Shown one piece after another: positions 42,107-52,149 of a stretch of DNA of 64,000 nt; position 1 is the first letter of the stretch, and each line of letters opens with the position of its first letter. The position numbers and the translations under genes were made by a program. The notes below the pieces were generated by a model. It was not told the DNA's origin, did not search any database, and saw only the letters and a list, made by a program, of their open reading frames with translations. The DNA is from Ignavibacteriales bacterium (GTDB lineage Bacteria; Bacteroidota; Ignavibacteria; Ignavibacteriales; Melioribacteraceae), in assembly GCA_020635285.1 (NCBI GenBank), contig JACKAB010000044.1:372001-436000 (forward strand), in the 5' to 3' direction.

Positions 42107-42634
42107 ATGAAAATTAAAAATCCCAAAATGAGTGGTGTAAAAAAAGATGGATTAAAACCTAAACAATCCCGCAGAGATTTTATGAAAACTGCATGGAAAG
42201 GTTTAGGAATTATTGCCGGGATTGAATTTACCGGGTTAACTTTACATTATTTGGTAGATAGAAAAGACAGTGATGAAAATGAAAAATTATTTGAAGCTGG
42301 ATTAGTTACTCAATTTCCTAATAAATCTGTTACTCCATTTAGAAATGGACATTTTTATTTAGTACGATTAGAAGATGGCGGATTTATTGCAATGTCAATT
42401 AAGTGTTCTCATTTGGGCTGTTCAATAATGTGGGATGAAAAGAAGAATGAGTTTATTTGTCCTTGCCATTCATCTAAGTTTAGTTTAACGGGAGAAGTAA
42501 TAAATCCTCCAGCACCACGACCACTTGATATTTATGAAATTAAAATTAAAGATGGAAAACTTTTTATCAATCTTAACAAAAAAAAAAGCGAAGTGAGTTT
42601 GAAAAATCTCAACTCACTTATGTTTAGTAATTAA
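42107..42634 (+). CDS. Rieske iron-sulfur protein
   Basis: 175 residues, intact. The N-terminus has KQSRRDFMKTAWKGLGIIAG, a twin-arginine/transmembrane anchor. The [2Fe-2S] site is complete: C-S-H-L-G-C (42406-42423) and C-P-C-H-S-S (42460-42477), with the disulfide Cys in each loop. It is 21 bases after cytochrome b and the partner of it. It passes electrons from menaquinol to the cytochrome c encoded next. An exported, membrane-anchored subunit at the periplasmic side. Confidence 0.93.
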   Translation: MKIKNPKMSGVKKDGLKPKQSRRDFMKTAWKGLGIIAGIEFTGLTLHYLVDRKDSDENEKLFEAGLVTQFPNKSVTPFRNGHFYLVRLEDGGFIAMSIKCSHLGCSIMWDEKKNEFICPCHSSKFSLTGEVINPPAPRPLDIYEIKIKDGKLFINLNKKKSEVSLKNLNSLMFSN

Positions 42635-42636
42635 AT

Positions 42637-44928
42637 ATGCAAAAATGGAAGCTTGCCGGATTTATTGCAACTGCTGTAATTGTTTTAACAATTCCAATTT
42701 ACATTGCCTCCTTTTATCTTAAAGATAATTCCCAAGTTTCTGATGAAGCTCAATATATTGGTCGAGAGCGATGTAAGAATTGCCATCAAAAAATAATATA
42801 ATGCATGGCTTGGCTCTCATCATGATAAGGCAATGGATGTTGCGACAGACTCAACAGTGCTTGGTGATTTTAATAATTCTGAATTTACTTTTAATGGAAT
42901 AACAAGTAAGTTTTTCAAAAGAGGTGAAAAGTTTTACGTCCGCACAAACGGACCCGGTGGTAAGATTGATGATTTTGAAATTACCCACACATTTGGTTAC
43001 ACTCCGCTTCAGCAATATTTAATTCCATTTGAAAATGGAAGATATCAGTGTTTGCCTATTGCATGGGATGTTGAAAAAAAAAATGGTTCTCTTTAGTTGA
43101 AGAGACTTATGGCGATCAAATCCCGGAACCAATTGACTGGCTTTACTGGACTAACAATGGTCAGAATTGGAATGGAATGTGCGCTGAATGCCACTCCACA
43201 AATTTGCAGAAAAATTATGATCCCAAAACTAAAACTTACAATACAACTTATTCAGAAATTGATGTAAGCTGTGAAGCTTGTCACGGACCGGGTTCAAAGC
43301 ATGAAGACTGGGCAAAGCTGCCGGAAATGGCCCGTTCAACAGATAGTAATTTTGATTTAGTTGTTCAAACAAGTAATCTCAACAGTCAACAATATGTTGA
43401 TCTTTGTGCTTACTGTCATTCGAGGCGTTCATCTTTAAGTCCGCTGGAATTTACTAACGGACATTTAATGGATATGATTATCCCGCGGGTATTGGACGAA
43501 AATTATTTTCCTGATGGACAGATACTTGAAGAAGATTATGTATTTGGTTCATTTACTCACAGTAAAATGTTTGATAATGATATAAAGTGTAACGATTGCC
43601 ACGATGTGCATAGCGGAAAAAGGTTATTTGATGGAAATGAACTTTGTGCTCAATGCCATCAGACGGAAGTTTATGATTCATATGAACATCACTTTCACAA
43701 AAAAGAAGGGGAGACGGGTAATCGAGTAGTTCTAAAAGACATAACCTATAAAGTTGGGGAAGGAGCGCTTTGCGTTAATTGCCATATGCCCGGCAGATAT
43801 TATATGGGAAATGATTTTAGAAATGATCACAGTTTATTTATACCAAGACCGGACTTGACAATTTCAATCGGAGTTCCAAATGCTTGTAATCAATGTCATG
43901 AGAATAAAACAGCTCAATGGTCTGATGAATATATTTCAAAGTGGTATGGCAAAAAAAGGAAACCTCATTTTGGAACTACTTTCGCATTGGGAAGAGAAGC
44001 TAAACCAGAAGCATTAAAGGATTTAATTAGAATTGCAAAAGACGGACTATATTTGCCAATAGTTAGGGCAACTGCAGTGTCACTTCTTCAAAATTATTCT
44101 AATCAAGAAAGCAGCGAGGCATTAATTTGGGCAATGAATGAAAGTGATCCGATTATTCGCTACAATGCAGTTCACGCTTTCAACAGCAATGATCAAACTG
44201 AATTATTAAAGAATATTTTACCCTTGGTAAACGACCCAATAAAATCAGTCCGAATGGAAGCTGCCTTTAAACTTTCTGTTTTACCAAAAGCAAGTATCCC
44301 AGCTGATAAACAAATTGTTTTAAATAATGTAATTGATGAATATCTTGAAGCTATGAATTATTCTGCCGATTTTGCCGGTTCACAATTAAACATAGGCATA
44401 CTAAATTCTAATTTACACAACTTTGAAGCTGCGGCAAATCATTATTTTGAAGCACTTGAAATAGATAGTTTGTTTTATCCGGCAAAAGTAAATTTATCAG
44501 TTGTCCTTAATCAGCTTGGAAGAAACGATGAAGCAGAAAAAATCTTGAGAGATATAATTAAACATCATCCCGAGTTTCATGATTCATATTACTCTTTGGG
44601 ATTATTACTTGCTGAAAAACAAAACTATGATGAAGCGATTAAATATTTAACAAAAGCTTCGGAGCTAATTCCGAACAGAGCAAGAATATTTTATAATTTA
44701 GGATTGCTGCTTCAATTTCAACAAAAAAATAATGATGCTGAACAAGTATTAATTAAAGCAAAAAAATTAGAACCAAATAATATGGACTATAATTATGCTC
44801 TGGCGGATCATTATATTAAAACAAATAACTTATCAAAAGCTAAAGTAATCGCAGAAGAAATTAAACTGAAATTTCCAGCGAGTGAAATTGGAGAGCAGCT
44901 TTTAAATTATATTAAAAGTAAGAATTGA
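42637..44928 (+). CDS. octaheme c-type cytochrome with HEAT/TPR C-terminus
   Basis: ATG 42637, two bases after the Rieske stop, gives MQKWKLAGFIATAVIVLTIP, an anchor or signal. Frame breaks near 42797 and 43080 lie in A runs. Eight C-x-x-C-H heme sites are visible in order: CKNCH, CAECH, CEACH, CAYCH, CNDCH, CAQCH, CVNCH and CNQCH (42771 to about 43900). From about 44000 there are HEAT-like repeats (DPIIRYNAVHAFNSND, DPIKSVRMEAAFKLSV), then TPRs (AKVNLSVVLNQLGRNDEAEK, YYSLGLLLAEKQNYDEAIKY, IFYNLGLLLQFQQKNNDAEQ). The cytochrome part is of the periplasmic multiheme/doubled-CxxCH type. It would take electrons from the Rieske protein. TPRs suggest docking to another protein. About 763 residues. 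Confidence 0.87.
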
Positions 44929-44955
44929 AATATACACTGATATTAAAAAATTGAT

Positions 44956-46104
44956 ATGCCAAAAATTCCGCGAGTAATATTACTTATTGAAACCTCACGT
45001 GCCTTTGGCCGCGACTTGCTAACTGGTATTGCAAAGTATTCAAAACTGCATGGACCCTGGTCGTTTTATCGAGAGCCACGAGGATTAAAATCTGCAATCC
45101 CTCACATAGAAAACTGGGAAGCCGATGGAATAATTATGAGGAACAGTCCGATAAGTAAAAATCTTTTAAATCTTAAAATACCAACAATTGCTGTCCTTCA
45201 TTATCAAAAAAAAACTTCTCCAATTCCTACAGTTCAAACTAATAGTAAAAATATTGCTAATCTTGCTGCTCAGCATTTACTAAATCGAGGTTTCCAAAAT
45301 TTTGCCTATTGCGGTTTCAAAGATTTGGATTGGTCGGTTGAGAGAGAAAAACATTTTTCAGAAATTATTGAAGAAGCTAATTTTATTGTTCATAAATATT
45401 CTCTACCTAAATCATCTAAATATAAAACTTGGCAAAGTGAACAAAAGAGATTAGCAGAATGGCTGCATAAACTACCCAAACCAATTGCTATAATGGCTTG
45501 CAATGATGATCGAGGTCAAAATGTTTTAGAGGCTTGTAAATTATCTGAACTGCGTGTACCCGAGGAAGTTGCAGTTATCGGGGTTGATAATGATACTTTA
45601 ATTTGTGATTTATGCGATCCACCATTAACAAGTATTGCGCTTAATACAGTTGAAGCCGGATATAAAGCTGCCGAACTTATGGATAGAATTATGAATGGCG
45701 AAAAAATGAAAGGACAACTTATTGAGGTTTCTGCAACTCATGTGGTCAAAAGACAATCAACTGATATCCTTGCAATTAATGATCCAAATATTGTACAAGC
45801 TTTATCATATATTAAAGAGAATGCAAAAGAAAAAATTTCTGTTGATGATGTAGTAAGAGTTACACAATTAAGTCGAAGAAGTTTGGAAACCAAGTTTAAA
45901 AGATTTCTAGGCAGATCTATCATGGATGAAGTAAGAAAATTTCGAGTTGAATTAATTTCTAAAATGCTTATCGAAACGGATATGAGTATTTCAGAAATTG
46001 CTTCTTCTTTCAATTTTACCGAAATTGAACATATTTCACGTTACTTCCGTCAAGAAAAATCAATGTCTATGACTGAATTTAGAAAACAACTTAAGCGATG
46101 TTGA
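44956..46104 (+). CDS. XylR-type regulator (sugar-binding domain + AraC HTH)
   Basis: 382 residues, intact. The N-terminus begins PRVILLIETSRAFGRDLLTG as in XylR of E. coli-like and Bacteroidota regulators. It has a LacI-like sugar-binding domain (ADGIIMRNSPISKN, IAIMACNDDRGQNVLEACK, EEVAVIGVDNDTLICDLCDPP). Residues ~275-382 are an AraC-type DNA-binding domain (VDDVVRVTQLSRRSLETKFK, EIASSFNFTEIEHISRYFRQ). It lies just before araB with 138 bases between, so it most likely activates the arabinose operon. Family members known to sense xylose make pentose binding likely. The exact inducer is not shown. Confidence 0.88.
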   Translation: MPKIPRVILLIETSRAFGRDLLTGIAKYSKLHGPWSFYREPRGLKSAIPHIENWEADGIIMRNSPISKNLLNLKIPTIAVLHYQKKTSPIPTVQTNSKNIANLAAQHLLNRGFQNFAYCGFKDLDWSVEREKHFSEIIEEANFIVHKYSLPKSSKYKTWQSEQKRLAEWLHKLPKPIAIMACNDDRGQNVLEACKLSELRVPEEVAVIGVDNDTLICDLCDPPLTSIALNTVEAGYKAAELMDRIMNGEKMKGQLIEVSATHVVKRQSTDILAINDPNIVQALSYIKENAKEKISVDDVVRVTQLSRRSLETKFKRFLGRSIMDEVRKFRVELISKMLIETDMSISEIASSFNFTEIEHISRYFRQEKSMSMTEFRKQLKRC

Positions 46105-46242
46105 AATTTATATTTTTACTTAGTTAAATATTTGCGCAAAATGGTTAAAAAAAATCGTTTTTAGGTTTTAAATTTCTTCACTTCCTAGTTATACTTCAAT
46201 TAGCAAATTCAAAATATTACAATGTGAAATCATAGGTGAATT

Positions 46243-47929
46243 ATGTCAAAATATGCAATTGGTTTAGACTATGGAACAAATTCTTGCAGATCGTTAATTG
46301 TTGATATTTCGAATGGAAAAGAATTGGCAAGTCATGTTTTTAATTATCCCAGCGGAGATGCGGGTGTTATTGTTCAAAAATCAGATCCCAATGTCGCCAG
46401 ACAAAATCCAGCTGATTATGTTTTAGGGATTGAAGTAACAATTACTGAAGCAATAAAAAAAGCGAAAGTTATAGATTCAAATTTTTCTGCCGATAAAATA
46501 ATTGGAATAGGTGTTGATACAACCGGAAGCAGTCCAATGCCTGTTGATGCTGATGGAAATCCACTTTGTTTTAGTGAAAAATTTAAAGATAATCCTGGCG
46601 CAATGGTTTGGCTTTGGAAAGATCATACAAGCTATGAAGAAGCAACAATTATTACTGAACAAGCGGCAAAAAGCAGACCGGAGTATTTAGCAAAGATCGG
46701 TGGAGTTTATTCCTCGGAATGGTTCTGGAGTAAATTATGGAAATGTTCAAAATATTATCCTGAAGTATTTGATGACGCAGTAAGTTTTGTTGAAATCTGT
46801 GATTGGATTCCTGCTGTTTTGGTCGGAGATACGAATCCTTTAAATATCAAAAGAAGTGTTTGTGCAGCCGGACACAAAGCAATGTATAGTGATCAATGGG
46901 GTGGTTTGCCTGATGAAGAATTTCTTAATTCTCTTTCTCCAAAGTTAGGTGATATGAGAAAAAAATTATTTAGTAAATCATATCCATCTGAAGAAAAAAT
47001 GGGAAACCTTTCTAAAGAGTGGGCTGAGAAATTAGGCCTCTCCACAAATGTTGCTATTGCTGTGGGTGCATTTGATGCTCATATGGGAGCTGTAGGTGCT
47101 GGTGTTGGCGTTGGTACTTTAGTCAAAATTTTAGGAACAAGCACTTGCGATGTCATGGTTATGCCGAATAATGAAAACTTAGCTGATATTCCAGGAGTTT
47201 GTGGAATTGTTGATGGTTCTGTTAAAGGCGGTTACTTCGGCATTGAAGCCGGACAGTCAGCTGTTGGGGATATTTTTCTTTGGTTTGTTAATAATTTAGT
47301 TCCGGATTCTTACGGTAAGACAATTGATGAAAAATTTAAAAATCTTGAAGCTGAAGCAACTAAACAAAAACCAGGAGAAAGTGGATTGTTGGCATTGGAT
47401 TGGAATAACGGAAATCGTACAATTTTAGTGGATGTAAGATTATCTGGATTATTACTAGGTCAAACTCTTCATACAAAAGCTCATGAAATTTATCGCGCTC
47501 TTGTTGAAGCAACTGCATTTGGAGCTTTGGCAATTATTGATAGAATTTCTGAAAATGGGGTACCAATAAATGAAGTTGTGAACTGCGGTGGATTGGCTAT
47601 GAAGAATTCTATGTTAATGCAAATCTATGCAGATATTACAAATCGCCCAATGAAAGTTTCACGAAGTGAACAAACACCAGCATTAGGGGCCGCAATATTC
47701 GGTGCGGTTGCAGCTGGCGAATTTACTGATGTTGAAATAGCACAAAAAGCAAATGACTGGAACTAATAAAACTTATAATCCTATTCCAGAAAATCATAAA
47801 ATTTATAAAGAACTTTACAATTTGTATAAACAATTGCACGATGGTTTTGGAATAAATAATAACGTGAATATCTTTAATGTAATGAAAGACTTACTAAATA
47901 TAAGAGATACGGTAAGGAGAATATCATAA
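46243..47929 (+). CDS. araB: ribulokinase
   Basis: FGGY kinase fold: IGLDYGTNSCRSLIVD (phosphate site, 46257-46304), GIGVDTTGSSPMPVD, VCAAGHKAMYSDQWGGLP, GVGTLVKILGTSTCDVMV, NCGGLAMKNSMLMQIYADI and TPALGAAIFGAVAAGEF. The open frame ends at 47766, but the last ~55 residues of a normal ribulokinase follow in another frame: TYNPIPENHKIYKELYNLYK, then QLHDGFG and a stop at 47929 that overlaps the araD start (TAATG). So a frame break near 47763 is inferred. ATP-dependent phosphorylation of L-ribulose. Second step of arabinose use, cytoplasmic. Confidence 0.93.
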
Positions 47930-48630
47930 TGAGTTTAACAGAATTAAGAGAACAAGTTTATGAGGCAAATTTAAAGCTTGTTGATTACGGACTGGTAACA
48001 TTAACTTGGGGTAATGTAAGCGGCATTGATCGTACAGAAGGCTTAGTTGTAATAAAGCCAAGTGGAATTGATTACGATGTTATGACTCCTGATGATATGG
48101 TTGTAATTGATATGGAAGGAAAGCCGGTGGAAGGAAAATGGAGACCATCATCAGATACTCCCACACATCTTGAACTTTATAAAGCATTTCCAGAAATTGG
48201 AGGTATTGCTCATACACACAGCAATTTTGCTACAATATTTGCTCAAGCAGAAATGGAAATTCCTTGTTTTGGTACTACTCATGCAGATCATTTCTATGGA
48301 AATATTCCTTTAACAAGGGTTTTAACAAAATCTGAAGTGCAAGAAGCTTATGAACGATTTACCGGTAGCGTTATTATTGAAAGATTTGCAAATATTGATC
48401 CTCTTAATGTTCCCGGTGTATTGGTTGCTTCACATGCACCATTTGCTTGGGGAAAAACCTCAGACGAGGCTGTAAAAAATAGTTTTGTTTTAGAAAGGGT
48501 TGCGGAGATGGCACTTGGCACATTAAGTCTAAAACCAAATTGTGAACCAATTGAAAACTATGTACTCGATAAGCATTATTTCCGTAAACATGGAACGAGT
48601 GCTTATTATGGTCAATTAAAAAATAATTAA
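47929..48630 (+). CDS. araD: L-ribulose-5-phosphate 4-epimerase
   Basis: ATG 47929 overlaps the araB stop, with AAGGAG upstream. Class II aldolase/epimerase fold: LTWGNVSGID, VIKPSGIDYDVMTPDDMV, SSDTPTHLELYKAFPEIGGI (Asp and Glu), AHTHSNFATIFAQA (zinc His pair) and TTHADHFYGNIPLTR. VASHAPFAWGKTSDEAVKNS follows. 233 residues, normal length, intact. Converts L-ribulose 5-phosphate to D-xylulose 5-phosphate. Order araB-araD-araA differs from the E. coli BAD order. Confidence 0.95.
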   Translation: MSLTELREQVYEANLKLVDYGLVTLTWGNVSGIDRTEGLVVIKPSGIDYDVMTPDDMVVIDMEGKPVEGKWRPSSDTPTHLELYKAFPEIGGIAHTHSNFATIFAQAEMEIPCFGTTHADHFYGNIPLTRVLTKSEVQEAYERFTGSVIIERFANIDPLNVPGVLVASHAPFAWGKTSDEAVKNSFVLERVAEMALGTLSLKPNCEPIENYVLDKHYFRKHGTSAYYGQLKNN

Positions 48631-48654
48631 TTCTATTTATATGGGAAAATTAAA

Positions 48655-50151
48655 ATGATAAATTTAAAGACGTTTGAAGTTTGGTTTGTAACCGGAAGCC
48701 AGCATTTATATGGTGAAGAAACATTAAAAAAAGTTGCAGAGCATTCACAAAAAATTGCTAAAGAGTTGGATGCCTCACCCATTATTCCCGTAAGGGTTGT
48801 TTTTAAGCCAGTACTTATCACACCGGAATCAATTACAAATTTATGTTTAGAAGCAAATAATACTGCAGATTGTATTGGATTAGTAACTTGGATGCATACT
48901 TTCTCACCTGCAAAAATGTGGATAAATGGATTGAAAGTTTTAAGTAAACCGTTTTTACATTTACACACACAATTCAATCAAGATATTCCTTATGCAGAGA
49001 TTGATATGGATTTTATGAATTTAAATCAGTCAGCGCATGGTGGAAGAGAATTTGGGTTTATTTGTTCAAGAATGGGAATTGAAAGAAAAGTGGTTGTGGG
49101 TCATTGGAAAGATTTGAATGTTCAAAAAAGAGTTTCAGTTTGGATGAGAGCCGCCTCAGCATGGGCTGATTGGCAAGGTGCTAAGTTTGCGCGCTTTGGC
49201 GACAATATGCGTGAAGTTGCAGTTACAGACGGTGATAAAGTTGAAGCTCAACTAAAATTTGGTTATTCAGTTAATGGTTATGGAGTGGGTGATTTAGTTG
49301 CTTTTATAAACGAAGTAACAGATGCTGATGTTGATAAACAAGTGAATGAATACGAAGACTTATACGAGTTTGCAGATAATGTAATTAAGGGAGCATCAAA
49401 TCATTATGCGGTGCGCGATGCTGCAAAAATTGAATTAGGGATGCGGGCATTTTTGACAAGCGGGAATTTTAAGGGTTTTACAACCACTTTTGAAGATTTA
49501 CACGGATTAAAGCAATTACCCGGAATTGCAGTTCAAAGGTTAATGGCCGATGGTTATGGTTTTGGTGCAGAAGGAGACTGGAAAACCTCTGCTTTACTTA
49601 GAGCCATGAAAGTGATGGGAAGTGAACTTGAAGGTGGAACTTCGTTTATGGAAGATTACACATATCACCTCAATCCAAATGGAATGAAAGTTTTAGGTTC
49701 CCATATGCTTGAGATTTGTCCAACAATAGCAAATGCAAAACCAAATTTGGAAGTTCATCCGCTTGGAATTGGCGGTAAAGATGACCCGGCAAGATTAGTT
49801 TTTAATGTTGATTCGGGGGATGGAATTAATGCTTCTATAGTTGATATGGGAAATAGATTCAGACTTATGGTTAATGAAGTAAAAGTAGTAAAACCGGATC
49901 AAACTTTACCAAAACTACCGGTTGCTAGAGTCATGTGGGTTCCTGAACCAAATTTAGAAATTGGTGCAGCAAGTTGGATTCATGCAGGTGGTGCGCATCA
50001 TACCGGTTTTTCAATGGCGATAAATCCCGAATATATGGAAGATTTTGCGGCTATTGCAGGTATTGAATTTTTGTTAATTGATAAAAATACAAAATTAAGA
50101 GAATTCAGAAATGAATTAAGATGGAATTCTGCATTCTATTTAAATAAATGA
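48655..50151 (+). CDS. araA: L-arabinose isomerase
   Basis: Intact, 498 residues, the usual length. [20 protein letters not shown] (48670-48729) is the family start. Active-site parts include [29 protein letters not shown] and [10 protein letters not shown] (metal-binding Glu residues), [10 protein letters not shown] and [14 protein letters not shown] (metal His). Converts L-arabinose to L-ribulose with Mn2+. Twenty-four bases after araD and followed by a strong hairpin at 50164-50204 before the transporter gene. Confidence 0.97.
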   Translation: MINLKTFEVWFVTGSQHLYGEETLKKVAEHSQKIAKELDASPIIPVRVVFKPVLITPESITNLCLEANNTADCIGLVTWMHTFSPAKMWINGLKVLSKPFLHLHTQFNQDIPYAEIDMDFMNLNQSAHGGREFGFICSRMGIERKVVVGHWKDLNVQKRVSVWMRAASAWADWQGAKFARFGDNMREVAVTDGDKVEAQLKFGYSVNGYGVGDLVAFINEVTDADVDKQVNEYEDLYEFADNVIKGASNHYAVRDAAKIELGMRAFLTSGNFKGFTTTFEDLHGLKQLPGIAVQRLMADGYGFGAEGDWKTSALLRAMKVMGSELEGGTSFMEDYTYHLNPNGMKVLGSHMLEICPTIANAKPNLEVHPLGIGGKDDPARLVFNVDSGDGINASIVDMGNRFRLMVNEVKVVKPDQTLPKLPVARVMWVPEPNLEIGAASWIHAGGAHHTGFSMAINPEYMEDFAAIAGIEFLLIDKNTKLREFRNELRWNSAFYLNK

Positions 50152-50163
50152 GATTTTGCCTCC

Positions 50164-50204
50164 AACCTGGTTTTGTCATACAGTTTTATTGATGAAACCA
50201 GGTT
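50164..50204 (+). terminator. hairpin between araA and the symporter
   Basis: Perfect 10-base arms AACCTGGTTT (50164-50173) and AAACCAGGTT (50195-50204), 21-base loop. The following ATTTAAAAAAAATAA has no U-tract. It may be a partial terminator or a 3' end protecting the araBDA messenger. Confidence 0.5.
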
Positions 50205-50316
50205 ATTTAAAAAAAATAATTTTCTTTGAGTAAAAAAAAGATATTTTCGAGTTAAGTTTACAGTCATATTTTATTTGATAAAAAAAATAGTATTTTCAAT
50301 TACATAAGGGGCTCAT

Positions 50317-52071
50317 ATGTCTACACTTCATTACATTGATTGGTTAGTAATCCTGGGTTATTTTGTTATAATTCTCGGCCTTGCTTGGTGGGTAATTAAG
50401 CAAAAAAATGATAATTCAGAAGACTATTTTCTGGCAGGTCGTAATCTTAGCTGGTTTGTAGTTGGTGCGTCAATATTTGCATCAAACATTGGGTCAGAAC
50501 ATCTTGTAGGCTTGGCTGGATCTGGAACAACGGATGGTGTTGCAATGGCACATTATGAATTACATGCTTGGTGTTTGTTAGTATTAGGCTGGGTTATGGC
50601 ACCATTTTATATGAGATCGAAAGTTTTTACTATGCCTGAATTTCTTGAAAAAAGATTTTCACCGGCTTCTAGAACAGTACTTTCCCTCATCTCACTAATT
50701 GCATATGTATTAACAAAAATAGCTGTTGGTATTTTTGCAGGCGGAATTGTATTTGGTGTTTTATTGCCAGATATAAATTTTTTAGGTTTAGATAGTTTTT
50801 TGTTAGTATCTGTTCTAGTTATTGTCTTAACTGGACTTTATACTATACTTGGTGGTTTAAGAGCTGTTGCTTATACAGAAGCGTTGCAAACACTTATTCT
50901 AATTATAGGTTCAGTTCTAGTAACTTACTTTGGTTTAGAAGCTTTGGGTGGTTGGAGTGCTTTCAGAGCATCATTGGATTCTGAAATGTTTAATCTATGG
51001 AAACCTCTTGTTCCAACTGGCATTGAATCAACATGGGCACCTGTTAAAGAAGTTGGTAAAATGGCTTGGTACTTTAATGATAATTACCCATGGTTGGGAA
51101 TGTTATTTGCAGCACCAATAATTGGATTATGGTATTGGACTACAGATCAATATATTGTTCAGCGTGTTTTAGGTGCGCCTAATCAAACAGAAGCTAGGCG
51201 TGGAACTATCGCAGCAGCCTTCTTAAAATTATTACCTGTATTTATTTTTATTATCCCTGGCATGATTGCGTTTGCTATTGCTCAGCAAGGTATTTCTCCA
51301 GAAATGGCTAAAGAACTAATTGGACCGGATGGTGAAGTAATTCGTGTTAATGCTCAAAAAGCATTCCCATTATTAGTAACTCAAATTTTACCTGTTGGAA
51401 TTAGGGGGATTGTTGTAGCGGGATTACTTGCTGCTTTAATGAGCTCATTAGCTGGAGTATTTAATGCTTCAGCAACCCTATTTACAATGGATTTTTATCA
51501 AAGAATTAAACCAGATGTAACTCAAGAAAAATTAGTTTGGATTGGAAGAATTGCAACTGTAGTTATGGTTATAATCGGTTTAATCTGGATTCCGGTTATT
51601 CAGGGCGGAAGAGGATTATATGATTATTTACAAGGAGTGCAGGCATATTTAGCTCCGCCAATTTTTGTTGTATTTTTCTTCGGTGTATTTTTTAAAAGAT
51701 TAAATGCCAAGGGAAGTCTTGCTGCAATGTTATCCGGTTTTGCTTTGGGCATTATAAGACTTGCAATTGACACCCCAGTAAAAATGATTGAAGGATTTAC
51801 ATATGAACACGGTTCATTCTTCTGGATTATAAACAATATCTTTTTCCAATATTATGGATTAATAATTTTTGCGGTTTCCGCTGTAGTTATGTTTATTGTT
51901 AGTTATATGACTGAAGCGCCAGACTATAAAAAAATTAGCGGTTTGGCTTTTGGTTTAGTTTCTGAAAAAGATAAAGAGGAAACAAGAAATAGTTGGACTA
52001 AAATGGATGTGATTTCATCAAGCCTTGTTATATTGCTTATACTTTTTGCTTACTTATACTTTACTGGTTGA
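50317..52071 (+). CDS. SSS-family sodium:sugar symporter, likely arabinose
   Basis: 584 residues, intact. About 14 membrane helices in the sodium:solute symporter (SGLT) pattern: YIDWLVILGYFVIILGLAWW, DYFLAGRNLSWFVVGASIFA, SNIGSEHLVGLAGSG (sodium-site region), VFTMPEFLEKRFSPASRTVL, YTILGGLRAVAYTEALQTLI, GLWYWTTDQYIVQRVLGA and the GLLAALMSSLAGVFNASATL helix with its Ser pair. Located directly after araBDA with 165 bases containing a hairpin, so L-arabinose is the probable substrate. An uptake role in the inner membrane is inferred from context. SSS members also carry glucose, galactose, inositol or sialic acid. Confidence 0.88.
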   Translation: MSTLHYIDWLVILGYFVIILGLAWWVIKQKNDNSEDYFLAGRNLSWFVVGASIFASNIGSEHLVGLAGSGTTDGVAMAHYELHAWCLLVLGWVMAPFYMRSKVFTMPEFLEKRFSPASRTVLSLISLIAYVLTKIAVGIFAGGIVFGVLLPDINFLGLDSFLLVSVLVIVLTGLYTILGGLRAVAYTEALQTLILIIGSVLVTYFGLEALGGWSAFRASLDSEMFNLWKPLVPTGIESTWAPVKEVGKMAWYFNDNYPWLGMLFAAPIIGLWYWTTDQYIVQRVLGAPNQTEARRGTIAAAFLKLLPVFIFIIPGMIAFAIAQQGISPEMAKELIGPDGEVIRVNAQKAFPLLVTQILPVGIRGIVVAGLLAALMSSLAGVFNASATLFTMDFYQRIKPDVTQEKLVWIGRIATVVMVIIGLIWIPVIQGGRGLYDYLQGVQAYLAPPIFVVFFFGVFFKRLNAKGSLAAMLSGFALGIIRLAIDTPVKMIEGFTYEHGSFFWIINNIFFQYYGLIIFAVSAVVMFIVSYMTEAPDYKKISGLAFGLVSEKDKEETRNSWTKMDVISSSLVILLILFAYLYFTG

Positions 52072-52103
52072 TAAAATATACTTTTTGTGACTTATTTAAT
52101 TAT

Positions 52104-52141
52104 TAGGTCCTGGTTAATTTGAAATTAAATTCCAGGGCCTA
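52104..52141. terminator. bidirectional terminator between symporter and GH78
   Basis: Arms TAGGTCCTGG (52104-52113) and CCAGGGCCTA (52132-52141) pair with one G-U, and an inner TTAATTT/AAATTAA stem extends them. It lies between two convergent genes and has A/T-rich flanks on both sides. Confidence 0.65.
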
Positions 52142-52149
52142 TATTAAAT

